Shown here one piece after another: positions 33,242 to 41,412 of a stretch of DNA of 64,000 bases. This stretch comes from Cetobacterium sp050033475. Its GTDB lineage: Bacteria; Fusobacteriota; Fusobacteriia; Fusobacteriales; Fusobacteriaceae. Position 1 is the stretch's first letter, and each line of letters begins with the position of its first letter. The stretch lies in NCBI RefSeq assembly GCF_050033475.1, contig NZ_CP188319.1, forward strand, positions 806,001 to 870,000. The letters run 5' to 3'. The position numbers were made by a program, and so were the translations under genes. A model generated the notes under the pieces. It ran no database searches and was not told the origin of the DNA. It worked only from the letters and a program-made list of their open reading frames with translations.

Positions 33242-34312
33242 ATGAATTTAAAAATATTTAATGAAACAATACAAAACCCTGTATTTCCTACCACCAGATA
33301 TCAGGGTAGTAAAAATAAAATTATTGACTGGATTAGTTTAGTTCTTACTGAACAAAATTTATCTTACGAAACTGTTCTAGATGGTTTTGGTGGTAGTGGT
33401 GCAGTTTCTTATATGTTTAAAAAGATGGGAAAATCAGTTACATATAACGATGCTTTAAAATTTAATTCAATTATTGGTAAGGCATTAATTGAAAACTCAG
33501 ATACAACTATCGATAGCAATGATTTAAAATATATTTTGACTAAAAATAAAAATATTAATTACCCTACTTTTATATTTGATAATTTTCATGATGTTTATTA
33601 TACTGATGAAGAAAATAAATGGTTAGATATAATAATTACAAATATTCGTAGTATAAAAAATGAAAAAAAACAAGCTATTGCTTATTTTGCCTTATTTCAA
33701 TCTTGCATTATAAAAAGACCATATAATCTTTTTCATAGAAAAAATTTATATGTACGAACTCAAGAAGTTACAAGAACATTTGGTAACAAAAAAACTTGGG
33801 ATACTCCTTTTGAGGAACATTTTAAAAAATTTATATATGAAGCAAATAATGCTATATTTTCAAATAAAAAAAGTAATAATTCTTTAAATATGGATATTAT
33901 GAATATAAACGAAAAGTTTGATTTAGTTTATATTGATTCTCCATATATCTCAGCAAAGGGAATAGGTGTAGATTACTTAGATTTTTATCATTTTTTAGAA
34001 GGAATTGTAGATTATGATAATTGGGTAAATCGAATAGAAGAAAAAACTAAACATAAAAGATTAAAAAGGTATGAACATGTGAGTCAATGGTCAAAAAAAT
34101 ATATAATTACAAAATCTTTTGAAGAGCTTTTTGAAAAATTCAAAGATAGTATTCTTGTAGTCTCATATAGGGAAGATGGAATCCCTTCTCTTCAAGAATT
34201 AGAAAATTTAATGAAAAAATATAAAAAAGAAATCATTGAAATTAAATCAATCGAATATAAGTATGCACTTAGTAGTAAAAAAACATCTGAAATTTTAATT
34301 ATAGGCAAATAA
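33242..34312 (+). CDS. D12-class adenine-specific DNA methyltransferase
   Basis: A 356-residue methyltransferase of the Dam/D12 type. It has an N-terminal FPTTRYQGSKNKIIDWI box (motif X), the SAM motif VLDGFGGSGAVSYMF and the catalytic motif YIDSPYIS, a DSPY variant of DPPY. It should methylate adenine and protect DNA from the EcoRV-like enzyme. It does not resemble the short Dam-like methylase known to partner EcoRV. AAGAGGT lies before the ATG at 33242; an in-frame upstream ATG at 33164 would overlap the nuclease and is rejected. Confidence 0.85.
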   Translation: MNLKIFNETIQNPVFPTTRYQGSKNKIIDWISLVLTEQNLSYETVLDGFGGSGAVSYMFKKMGKSVTYNDALKFNSIIGKALIENSDTTIDSNDLKYILTKNKNINYPTFIFDNFHDVYYTDEENKWLDIIITNIRSIKNEKKQAIAYFALFQSCIIKRPYNLFHRKNLYVRTQEVTRTFGNKKTWDTPFEEHFKKFIYEANNAIFSNKKSNNSLNMDIMNINEKFDLVYIDSPYISAKGIGVDYLDFYHFLEGIVDYDNWVNRIEEKTKHKRLKRYEHVSQWSKKYIITKSFEELFEKFKDSILVVSYREDGIPSLQELENLMKKYKKEIIEIKSIEYKYALSSKKTSEILIIGK

Positions 34313-34328
34313 TTAAACTATATTTTTT

Positions 34329-34363
34329 AGGTATAAGGAAATCAATCCTTATACCTATTTTTT
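34329..34363. terminator. Bidirectional terminator between the methyltransferase and the minus-strand operon
   Basis: A perfect 11-bp stem AGGTATAAGGA (34329-34339) / TCCTTATACCT (34346-34356) is flanked by ATTTTTTA on the right and by A-rich (T on the minus strand) bases on the left. Confidence 0.85.
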
Positions 34364-34670
34364 ATTTTCCTATCATCTTCATCCAATTGCTAGGTGTTTC
34401 ATCACACATCATTTCAAATTCAATCCCAAAGTAAGTTTCAATGAACATCTCTTCATTAGAAAATACAAATTGCTCTTGAATCATTTGTCCAATTCTAAAA
34501 ATATCTTCTCTTTCTAAATATTTATGCAACACTAGTATTCCATCAAATATTCCGTATTCCTCATCAAGAACCATTGATAAATATCCTATACTTAATTCTT
34601 CTTCTTTTACAATAATTATATTATTTCTTTGATTTTCTAATTTAGCCTCTAATTTAAATCTCTTATCCAT
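34362..34670 (-). CDS. Uncharacterised acidic protein, second gene of a ribbon-helix-helix operon
   Basis: A 102-residue protein of no recognised family. It has a basic first 20 residues and then a region rich in Glu, Phe, Ile and Met (VKEEELSIGYLSMVLDEEYG, IRQMIQEQF-like helices). No signal or membrane segment is seen. ATG 34670 is chosen because AAGGAGGAG lies at a normal distance; it overlaps the upstream gene by 8 bases, so translation is likely coupled. The pairing with a DNA-binding protein allows a toxin-antitoxin or a regulator-effector pair, neither proven. Confidence 0.55.
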   Translation of the reverse strand: MDKRFKLEAKLENQRNNIIIVKEEELSIGYLSMVLDEEYGIFDGILVLHKYLEREDIFRIGQMIQEQFVFSNEEMFIETYFGIEFEMMCDETPSNWMKMIGK

Positions 34671-34851
34671 TTCTTTTCTCCTCCTTAAACTCTTGTGTAG
34701 ACGCAATTAAAGCCTCTATTATATAACTCATAGTCAATCTATTTTGCTTAGAGTAATCTTTCAAGTAATTTGCAATCACTTCATCTAAATGTAAAGTCAC
34801 TTTTATTAATTTACTCGTTCTAGGAATATTCGGGTATGTATCGACTAACAT
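34663..34851 (-). CDS. Small ribbon-helix-helix-like DNA-binding protein
   Basis: A 62-residue protein. A beta strand (LIKVTLHLDEVIANYL) is followed by two helices with TMSYIIEALI, the arrangement of MetJ/Arc-type ribbon-helix-helix proteins such as plasmid CopG-like regulators and antitoxins. ATG 34851 follows GGAGAG; an upstream in-frame ATG at 34869 is also possible. It is the first gene of a two-gene minus-strand unit and probably controls its own promoter in the divergent spacer. Confidence 0.65.
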   Translation of the reverse strand: MLVDTYPNIPRTSKLIKVTLHLDEVIANYLKDYSKQNRLTMSYIIEALIASTQEFKEEKRNG

Positions 34852-35043
34852 AATGAACTCTCCTTTCATATATATTTATATTAATATGTTAGTTAATTAA
34901 AGATTAATTTTGTATGTATTATAACTACGATATTAATGCATTAGAAATACATTCGACTTACTCTTAAAATCGAATTAATTCACCCAATAAATATATATTA
35001 TTTCTTTGATACAACTATAAATTAAATTCAAGGAGGAATAATT
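34852..35043. promoter_or_regulatory. Divergent intergenic region in the island
   Basis: 192 very A/T-rich bases separate the ribbon-helix-helix gene and the 101-aa gene. They contain an ATTCGA...TCGAAT inverted repeat (about 34950-34976) and several TATATT-like boxes; no clean -35/-10 pair was fixed. This is the natural place for the ribbon-helix-helix operator. Confidence 0.35.
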
Positions 35044-35349
35044 ATGAATAATAATACAGTTATTAACATCGCCAAAAAATATGGTTATTATATCAATAAT
35101 AATACTTTAGAAGGAGTTGTTTTTGACGAAGAGGAATTACCTTTAGATAAAACTTTACTCACAAAAGAAGTTCCAAAACAAATATTAGGTATTTCAGCAG
35201 AAATTCAGGGTAGTGAAGATATTTTTGGAATTTTTACAGACGCTGACAATCCAACAGTCAATAATATTATAGCTATTGAAGTTATCAACATGACTAATCA
35301 TACTAGTGAATTACTCGATTTAGAGTTAATTAATTTGTACGATCTATGA
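35044..35349 (+). CDS. Small acidic protein of unknown function
   Basis: A 101-residue protein with 17 Asp/Glu against 5 Lys/Arg. It begins MNNNTVINIAKKYGYYINNN and ends in LLDLELINLYDL. No family was recognised. AAGGAGGAA gives a strong start. Its TGA overlaps the ATG of the next small gene as ATGA, so it leads a compact operon of island genes. Strong acidity is seen in DNA-mimic anti-restriction proteins, but nothing else supports that here. Confidence 0.6.
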   Translation: MNNNTVINIAKKYGYYINNNTLEGVVFDEEELPLDKTLLTKEVPKQILGISAEIQGSEDIFGIFTDADNPTVNNIIAIEVINMTNHTSELLDLELINLYDL

Positions 35350-35592
35350 TCCAAAGGAGGAAATTAAATGATTGGAATAGAGCTTTAATATGGGAAGCTA
35401 AATATCTAATAGAAAAGAAAACATACGGCATTGGAAGTACAATGCAAAAGATATGGGACACAAACTATCCAACACTAGAGTCTAATAATAAAAATTGATA
35501 TTCAAGAGGGTAGAGAGTTATTTTTGAGTAAAGGATATGAAGAACTAGAAAGATTTAATGATGAAATTTTAAGGAGATATGAAAATGAGTAA
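35346..35592 (+). pseudogene. Small gene split by a frame change in an A-tract (50 aa intact frame, 81 aa if joined)
   Basis: ATG 35346 overlaps the previous stop (ATGA). It opens a 50-residue frame, MIQRRKLNDWNRALIWEAKY and on, that ends at TGA 35496-35498 just after five A. Skipping one base in that tract continues in another frame for 31 to 32 more residues to TAA 35590-35592, which overlaps the next gene (ATGAGTAA). Both junctions look translationally coupled, so an 81-residue ancestral gene is likely. The break may be a mutation, a sequencing error or a programmed +1 shift. Confidence 0.5.
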
Positions 35593-35890
35593 AGCATTTA
35601 AAAATCAAAAATATATAACACGAGGAATTCAATCTACTTTTCCAATAGAAATTCAACTACTTCTTTGGAATATGATTGATAGTATGAAAGTTACTAAGAA
35701 AGATTACTTACAAGTTTTCAAATTTAAAATAATTAATAAAGATGAAAATTTAATTGAAATACAACATAGCCAAGAAAAACCTAAGTATATAAATTCGATA
35801 AATATTGTAATGAGCATCAATGAATCTCTTACAATATTTTGTATTGATGATATTACTCATTCAACAATGCTTTTAGCTGAAGAATATTAA
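35585..35890 (+). CDS. DUF960 family protein
   Basis: A 101-residue protein with the DUF960 layout: YITRGIQSTFPIEIQLLLWNMID near the start, DYLQVFKFK in the middle and an IQHSQEKPKY segment. This family is common on plasmids and integrative elements of Firmicutes-like bacteria; its function is unknown. ATG 35585 is eight bases after AAGGAG, while the in-frame ATG at 35579 is too close. It overlaps the split gene before it. Confidence 0.75.
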   Translation: MSKAFKNQKYITRGIQSTFPIEIQLLLWNMIDSMKVTKKDYLQVFKFKIINKDENLIEIQHSQEKPKYINSINIVMSINESLTIFCIDDITHSTMLLAEEY

Positions 35891-35936
35891 AACTGAAAAT
35901 CGGTAAAACGGAAAAAATTTTAAAGGAGATATTAAT

Positions 35937-36455
35937 ATGATTATAGAAAAATCAGTAATGAAAACTGAAGTAAAATTTAACGATAATAAAGAATACAGAT
36001 ACTTACTAAAAAAAGAATGGGATATTAAAAAGAAAAAAGCAATGGTTATAATGATTAACCCTTCTATTGCTAATAAAGTTTCAATGGATTTTACTACTTT
36101 ATATACACTTAATAATTTACAAAAATTAGGTTATGGCTCTGTTGATATTGTTAATTTATATCCTAAAGTAACAAATAAATTAAAAGTAGATGAAGTATCT
36201 GTTGAAGAAATAAAAATAAACGATGACTTAATTCTTGAAATAGCTGAAAAAGTAGATACAATTATAATTGCATGGGGAAAAAAAGGAGAGAATTCTAAAA
36301 AAATAGAAACTAGACAAAAACAACTTATTTCTATATTGTCCAAATTCAAAGAAAAAACTTTTTTAATTACAGATGAAAAAAATAACGTAGGTTTTCATCC
36401 GTTATCACCGCAAATTAGATTTTCATGGACATTAAAACCTTTATATACAAAATAA
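35937..36455 (+). CDS. DUF1643 family protein
   Basis: A 172-residue protein with DUF1643 features: YRYLLKKEWD, VIMINPSIANKVSMDFTT and VDIVNLYPKVT. Further features are an IIIAWGKKG strand and a closing FHPLSPQIRFSWTLKPL. The family is found in phages and mobile elements and its biochemical role is not established. AAAGGAGAT precedes the ATG. A terminator follows, so it closes the small-gene operon that starts at 35044. Confidence 0.8.
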   Translation: MIIEKSVMKTEVKFNDNKEYRYLLKKEWDIKKKKAMVIMINPSIANKVSMDFTTLYTLNNLQKLGYGSVDIVNLYPKVTNKLKVDEVSVEEIKINDDLILEIAEKVDTIIIAWGKKGENSKKIETRQKQLISILSKFKEKTFLITDEKNNVGFHPLSPQIRFSWTLKPLYTK

Positions 36456-36460
36456 TTATA

Positions 36461-36494
36461 AAAATACTGATTGAAAATATCAGTATTTTTTTTT
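36461..36494 (+). terminator. Rho-independent terminator after DUF1643
   Basis: A 9-bp stem AATACTGAT (36463-36471) / ATCAGTATT (36479-36487) is followed by a long T run. Confidence 0.88.
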
Positions 36495-36548
36495 GATAAA
36501 AATAAAAAAAATGATAAAATAATTAAAAAAATAATTTTGGAGGAATCA

Positions 36549-37670
36549 ATGTTTAATTCAAAAAAAATTGATGAAAAAAATTTTTTAACAAAATTTTTTG
36601 AAGATTTAGAAAAACTAAATAAAAAAAATGAATTAAAAACTTCTGAAGAGAAAATTCAAGAAGAAAAATTAAAAAGTATACATGCTTTTATATATGATAA
36701 TGTTTATTTAGATATAAAGTGTTTTTCTGATAGATATAATTTGCCATTTTTCTTTGAGCTGTTTAAAAAGGTTGATATTTCATTGCTTAATTTATATAAA
36801 ATAGGGATAGCTTATAAAAGGTATATTTTAAAAGATAAAAAGAAAAGAGATGGTTTAAAAATTAAAAAATTAGCTGTAAATATTATTTTTAAACTATTAT
36901 TAATAAAACATACTCAATACATACTTCGTTATAAAATAGGATTTTTAAAAGATATGAATGATGATGATATGCTTTCTTTAGTTGATATAGTTAAGGCTAT
37001 AACAGAAAATAATTTTAGTATAAATGAAATTAAAAGAATTGATCCTAAAGAAAGGACTTGTGAACAAATAAATTTTAAAAATCTTTATGATAAAATAGAA
37101 AAAAGATGTTCTTGTATGTTTAAATTTTATGATGGTTTACACAAAGAAAAAGAACTTGATGAAAATAATAATATTAAATATTTAGAAACTAAAGCTAGTA
37201 CTTATGCAAAAAAGAAATATATTAACCAAATTCATATGCCTTCTTTTAAATTTGATTATATTAACGAATATAATATAAGTTATTTAAAAAAAAATAGAAA
37301 AGATAAACAATTTTCATTAGACGAATTAAAGGAATATTATAAAAAGAAAGTGGAAGCAAATAAAATTGATTATAAATTGTCTTCTTTAGAATCAAAGATA
37401 TACTCACTACAAAATATACCATTAAATCTACAAGGGTATATTTTTTTTCAAAATGATAATTTAAATGACGTTGATTTAAAGAGCTATAATAGAATAGTTA
37501 ATCCGATTATAACAAAAATTAGTACAGACTTATCGGAGGATATTTCTTATTATTTTGAAAATTACGAAATGACAAACCAGTTAGAAGTATTAGATAAATT
37601 AGTGACAACTGATTTATTAGAAATAAATAAAAATAAAAACGAATTATTCTTTTTTTTTAAAGGGCTTTGA
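36549..37670 (+). CDS. Unrecognised 373-residue lysine-rich protein of the island
   Basis: I do not recognise this protein. It is very rich in Lys, Asn, Ile and Phe, mainly alpha-helical in appearance, with a Leu/Ile-rich helix near residues 85-135, a cysteine pair (RCSCMF) near the middle and an FFFFKGL end. No signal peptide is seen. ATG 36549 follows TTTGGAGGAATCA. It sits between two terminators as a single-gene unit just before the helicase gene, so a replication or element-control role is possible but unproven. Confidence 0.6.
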   Translation: MFNSKKIDEKNFLTKFFEDLEKLNKKNELKTSEEKIQEEKLKSIHAFIYDNVYLDIKCFSDRYNLPFFFELFKKVDISLLNLYKIGIAYKRYILKDKKKRDGLKIKKLAVNIIFKLLLIKHTQYILRYKIGFLKDMNDDDMLSLVDIVKAITENNFSINEIKRIDPKERTCEQINFKNLYDKIEKRCSCMFKFYDGLHKEKELDENNNIKYLETKASTYAKKKYINQIHMPSFKFDYINEYNISYLKKNRKDKQFSLDELKEYYKKKVEANKIDYKLSSLESKIYSLQNIPLNLQGYIFFQNDNLNDVDLKSYNRIVNPIITKISTDLSEDISYYFENYEMTNQLEVLDKLVTTDLLEINKNKNELFFFFKGL

Positions 37671-37685
37671 TAGCTCTTTTTTTTT
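37659..37685 (+). terminator. Terminator after the 373-aa gene
   Basis: Stem AAAGGGCT (37659-37666) / AGCTCTTT (37672-37679) with one G-U pair is followed by a T run. It overlaps the stop codon. Confidence 0.8.
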
Positions 37686-37823
37686 CGGACGTGATTTATT
37701 TGATTCCAAATGTTACATTATATCTAAGTTAGAACTAGAGCAATTAAAAAAATTAGTTCAACTAATAATAAAAAATATATTTTGGAAACATTCAGGATTT
37801 CCGAAAAGCAGGAGGGAAGAATA

Positions 37824-39344
37824 TTGTTAAAGGAATATTCAGTATTAGACACGATAGTAAATAGAATAGAAGGTGAAGTATCGTTACAAAATTTATCTTT
37901 CAGAGAAAAAACAAACATATTATTTAATTTTTCTAAAGAACTTTCTGAAAGTGGTGTTAGAAAGTTAGTTGTAGCTAAAGATGGAGTTTTAAAATTGATG
38001 AATATTTTAGGGACGGATACTAATAAAGAACATCTTTCTTTAATCAGCTCTTTAATCAAAAATTTTAAAAAAGAAAGAACAGATTCTATAGCAAAGGAAT
38101 TACAAAGGGATGAAAATATTGTTTATTTCAATGGAAATCCTCAAAAATATAATACAATCAAAGGATGTTATGAGAGTTGTAAAGAAGAAGATATAATTTT
38201 AAAAATCAAAGATATTTCTAAAGTTTCTTTAAATATACGAGAATGCAAAGAAATAGTAGAAAGCCATAAGACTCTTTGTAGAATAGATGATTCAAATATT
38301 AATCTACACAGAATTGATGGATTAATTAATTCTATAAATGGAATGATTAAAATATCAGAAGAGGAAATAGAACTAATGCCTCATAGTCCTAAATACTATT
38401 CAACTTGTTGTTTAGGGACGTCTTATATTAAGGACAGCGATTGCCCTATATGGCTTAATTTTTTATCTCAAACATTTGAACATTATGGACCTGAAAAAAA
38501 TAAAGCTATTCTTTTGTTAAGGGAAATTATGGGATATATGTTAATTCCAGGAAATAAATATCAAAAGTTGTTTTATTTTTATGGAAAAAGTAGAAGTGGG
38601 AAATCCGTGATCGGGCATATTATCTCAAAATTATTAGGAGATGAAAATGTATCCTCTATACCATTTGAATCTCTTAATGATGAGCAAAAAATTGCAGAAT
38701 TATCTTCAAAATTATTAAATCTTTCAGGAGAGCTTCCGAGAGGAGTAAAAATTCAATCCGCTCGAATTAAATCTCTTGTCGGTGAAGATAAAATACAGGG
38801 AAGAAAACTATATAGTTCCCCATTTGATTTTATTAATCCAGCTAAAATAATGGTTATTGGGAATAACTTTGCAACTTTTGATGATAATTCTGGAGCTATT
38901 CTTGAAAGAATTATTCTTTTAACTTTTGAAACTCAAGTTCCTGAAGAAAAAAGAGATGCTAATCTAAAAAATATTTTGGAGCAAGAATTGCCTGGTATAT
39001 TTAGATGGGCTCTTAATGGATTAATGACTCTTAACAAACGGGGAAGATTTGATGAACCAAAAAAGAATATCGAAGCCAAAGATCATCTTGAAAAAAAATC
39101 AGATACTATTTACTATTGGCTTACTGAACTAGATTCTATTGATTTTGAAAATGAAATTAAAGAAAATACTCTAAAAATTACATTTAAAAAATTCTATCAG
39201 AACTACAAAGATTGGTGTAAGGAATATCACATTGACATCGAAAAAAGAGATGAATTTAAAATGAGATTATCTCAAGAAAGTAAGATAAAAGTATATAAAG
39301 ATGTTTCTAAAAATCAGGATTGTGTTGAAATTTGTTTAGATTAA
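37824..39344 (+). CDS. P4-type phage/plasmid primase-helicase (SF3 helicase)
   Basis: A 506-residue protein. Its C-terminal half has the SF3/P4 helicase pattern: a D5_N-like lead (REIMGYMLIPGNKYQKLFYFYG), Walker A GKSRSGKS, an LLNLSGELPRG segment in the Walker B region, KIMVIGNNFATFDD as motif C and an arginine region at RIILLTFE. No clear primase active site is seen in the short N-terminal part. It probably unwinds the element at its origin. The start is TTG 37824, ten bases after AGGAGGG; no suitable ATG exists nearby. Confidence 0.8.
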   Translation: MLKEYSVLDTIVNRIEGEVSLQNLSFREKTNILFNFSKELSESGVRKLVVAKDGVLKLMNILGTDTNKEHLSLISSLIKNFKKERTDSIAKELQRDENIVYFNGNPQKYNTIKGCYESCKEEDIILKIKDISKVSLNIRECKEIVESHKTLCRIDDSNINLHRIDGLINSINGMIKISEEEIELMPHSPKYYSTCCLGTSYIKDSDCPIWLNFLSQTFEHYGPEKNKAILLLREIMGYMLIPGNKYQKLFYFYGKSRSGKSVIGHIISKLLGDENVSSIPFESLNDEQKIAELSSKLLNLSGELPRGVKIQSARIKSLVGEDKIQGRKLYSSPFDFINPAKIMVIGNNFATFDDNSGAILERIILLTFETQVPEEKRDANLKNILEQELPGIFRWALNGLMTLNKRGRFDEPKKNIEAKDHLEKKSDTIYYWLTELDSIDFENEIKENTLKITFKKFYQNYKDWCKEYHIDIEKRDEFKMRLSQESKIKVYKDVSKNQDCVEICLD

Positions 39345-39424
39345 TGTACTATTAATATTTAGAACATTTATCTCCTAATCGAAGATAAATAAGAATTAAA
39401 TTTATATTATAAATTAGATGTTAA

Positions 39425-39448
39425 CCCCAAGAGATAAAACTCTTGGGG
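39425..39448. repeat. Stem-loop downstream of the helicase gene
   Basis: A perfect 9-bp stem CCCCAAGAG (39425-39433) / CTCTTGGGG (39440-39448) has a 6-base loop and no T tract. It is GC-rich against its surroundings. It may stabilise mRNA or be part of a replication origin. Confidence 0.5.
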
Positions 39449-39476
39449 GAATATTCAAGCAAAGGAGAGAAATTAC

Positions 39477-39554
39477 ATGGATTTAGATTATGGAGATATT
39501 AGATATTTTAGAATGCGTAAATTTAGAATAATACTTAGAATAAAAAAAGTTTAA
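39477..39554 (+). CDS. Very small basic ORF (25 aa)
   Basis: A 25-residue frame, MDLDYGDIRYFRMRKFRIIL and on, with an acidic start and a basic end. AAAGGAGAG lies at a good distance before the ATG, and the next small gene follows after 12 bases. There is no similarity I can name. The call rests on the ribosome binding site and spacing only. Confidence 0.4.
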   Translation: MDLDYGDIRYFRMRKFRIILRIKKV

Positions 39555-39566
39555 AAGGAGAAAATC

Positions 39567-39722
39567 ATGCAAATAACAACAAAAATAAGTAGAGAAAAAC
39601 TTTACAATAGAGATTATGGAAATCATAAAATCATAAATACAAATTCAGAAACTTTTAATTCTGAAACATTCAGTGGATTAGCAAAAATAATCACATTAAT
39701 GATAAAAGAAGGCGGTTTTTAA
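39567..39722 (+). CDS. Small protein upstream of the recombinase (51 aa)
   Basis: A 51-residue frame that starts MQITTKISREKLYNRDYGN, contains a repeated SETFNSETF and ends in LAKIITLMIKEGGF. AAAAGGAGA is eight bases before the ATG. Its stop is one base before the recombinase ATG, and the AAGGCGG inside its end is the recombinase binding site. It could be a recombination directionality factor by position, but the sequence does not show that. Confidence 0.5.
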   Translation: MQITTKISREKLYNRDYGNHKIINTNSETFNSETFSGLAKIITLMIKEGGF

Positions 39723-39723
39723 T

Positions 39724-41412
39724 ATGAATAAAAAAGTTGCCCTTTATCTTAGATATAGTTCAGAAAATCAAAGAGATGAATCAATAGATGCTCAACAGAG
39801 AGCATCTGAAGAGTATTGTAAAAAACACGGCTATATTATTACAAAAATTTATATTGATAAAGCAAAATCAGCAACTACAGATAAAAGACCAGAGTTTCAA
39901 AAAATGATTCGTGATAGTGAACATGAAGATTTTGAAATAATTCTAGTCCATAAGCTAGATAGATTTGCTAGAGATAAATATGATTCAGCACTATATAAGA
40001 AAAAATTAAAAAATAATGGAGTAAAAGTTATTAGTATAACAGAAAATCTTGATGATTCTCCTGAAAGCATAATATTAGAATCAGTAATAGAAGGAATGGC
40101 AGAATATTATTCTAAGAATCTTGCAAGAGAGGTAATGAAAGGACTAGTAGAGAATGCATATCAATGTAAACATACAGGAGGAAGACCACCTTTAGGATAT
40201 GATATTGATGATAATAAAAAATATATAATTAATGAAAAAGAAGCAGAAGCTGTAAAGTTAATATTTCAAATGTATATAGATGACTATACTAGTGGGGATA
40301 TGATTAGAAAGCTTAATAAATTAGGATTTAGAACAAAGAAAGGAAGTAATTGGACTAAAAATTCTTTAACATCAATTGTTAGAAATGAAAAGTATACTGG
40401 GGTATATATCTATAATAGAAGTGCTAAGAAAAATTCTAGTGGTAGTAGAAATAATCATAAAAACAAAGATAATTCGGAAATAATAAGAATAGAAGGAGGG
40501 ATTCCTAAAATTATAGAAAAAGAACTTTTTGAGAAGGTACAAGAAAAGTTAAAAGCAAGAAAGAAATCATTAATAGTTAGAACCAAAACAATGTATCTAT
40601 TATCAGGAATAGTAAAATGTAGTTGTGGAAGTTCAATGCATGGAAATAAAAGAAGAGCTAAAAGAAGAACTAACTCAGGACTAAAAGAAAAACCTGAATA
40701 TATCTCTTATAGATGTGGATGTAGAAAAAATAAGTCATCTATTATTTGTGACAATCCTGAAATTAGAAAAGAATATTTAGAGGAGTATATTCTAAATGAA
40801 CTTGAGAATTCAATATTAGAGCCTAATATAATTGAAGCTCTTTCTGAAAAAGTTAATAACTATTTAAATGAAGATAAGCAAAATATTGCTCAGATGAAAG
40901 AAGTCTCTCAAAAAGAACTAGCTGAGATTGATATAAAAATTAAAAATATAATTAATGCTATATCAATGGGATTTACTTCAATAGAATTAAAAAATGAATT
41001 AGATGAACTTAATCAGAAAAAATATGAAATTAATAATGTTGTTTCTAATTTGAATAAAGAAAAAGATTCATCTCATAGAGTAACTCCTGAAGATGTTAAA
41101 GAACAATTAATAAATATTAGAAAATTTATACTAGAACGAAATTATCCAGAAATAAGGACATTCATTAAAAATTTTGTTAAAGAAATAATTGTAAGTAAAG
41201 AAGGGATTGAAGTGACATTCATCCCTCTTTTTTCATTTGTAAAGCATTCTGAATTTCAATTATTTCGCTCAATTAAAAGAGAGAATTTATATGATCCATT
41301 AAAGAGATGTTTGAATATGAAGATTAATAAAAAAAAGGAGGAGATTAAATATGTTTTTCTTACCAATTGTAGCAATAGTTGGAACAACACTAACAACAAC
41401 GGTATCGACTAA
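39724..41412 (+). CDS. Large serine recombinase (site-specific integrase)
   Basis: A 562-residue resolvase/invertase-type recombinase. The catalytic domain is at residues 1-150 with YLRYSSENQ (nucleophile Ser12), VHKLDRFARDKYD and the helix E region ESVIEGMAEYYSKNLAREV. A Recombinase domain follows (GGRPPLGYDID), then a zinc ribbon (CSCG, later YRCGC and C) and a long coiled coil near residues 385-440. It should catalyse integration and excision of the surrounding element. It is the only integrase seen and lies near the right attachment repeat. Confidence 0.93.
   Translation: MNKKVALYLRYSSENQRDESIDAQQRASEEYCKKHGYIITKIYIDKAKSATTDKRPEFQKMIRDSEHEDFEIILVHKLDRFARDKYDSALYKKKLKNNGVKVISITENLDDSPESIILESVIEGMAEYYSKNLAREVMKGLVENAYQCKHTGGRPPLGYDIDDNKKYIINEKEAEAVKLIFQMYIDDYTSGDMIRKLNKLGFRTKKGSNWTKNSLTSIVRNEKYTGVYIYNRSAKKNSSGSRNNHKNKDNSEIIRIEGGIPKIIEKELFEKVQEKLKARKKSLIVRTKTMYLLSGIVKCSCGSSMHGNKRRAKRRTNSGLKEKPEYISYRCGCRKNKSSIICDNPEIRKEYLEEYILNELENSILEPNIIEALSEKVNNYLNEDKQNIAQMKEVSQKELAEIDIKIKNIINAISMGFTSIELKNELDELNQKKYEINNVVSNLNKEKDSSHRVTPEDVKEQLINIRKFILERNYPEIRTFIKNFVKEIIVSKEGIEVTFIPLFSFVKHSEFQLFRSIKRENLYDPLKRCLNMKINKKKEEIKYVFLTNCSNSWNNTNNNGID

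Noticed and set aside
35523..35592. Independent 22-aa TTG-started frame before DUF960
   Set aside because: It has no convincing ribosome binding site; it is better explained as the second part of the split 81-aa gene.
39425..39448. Stem-loop as a terminator after the helicase gene
   Set aside because: There is no T tract on either strand.
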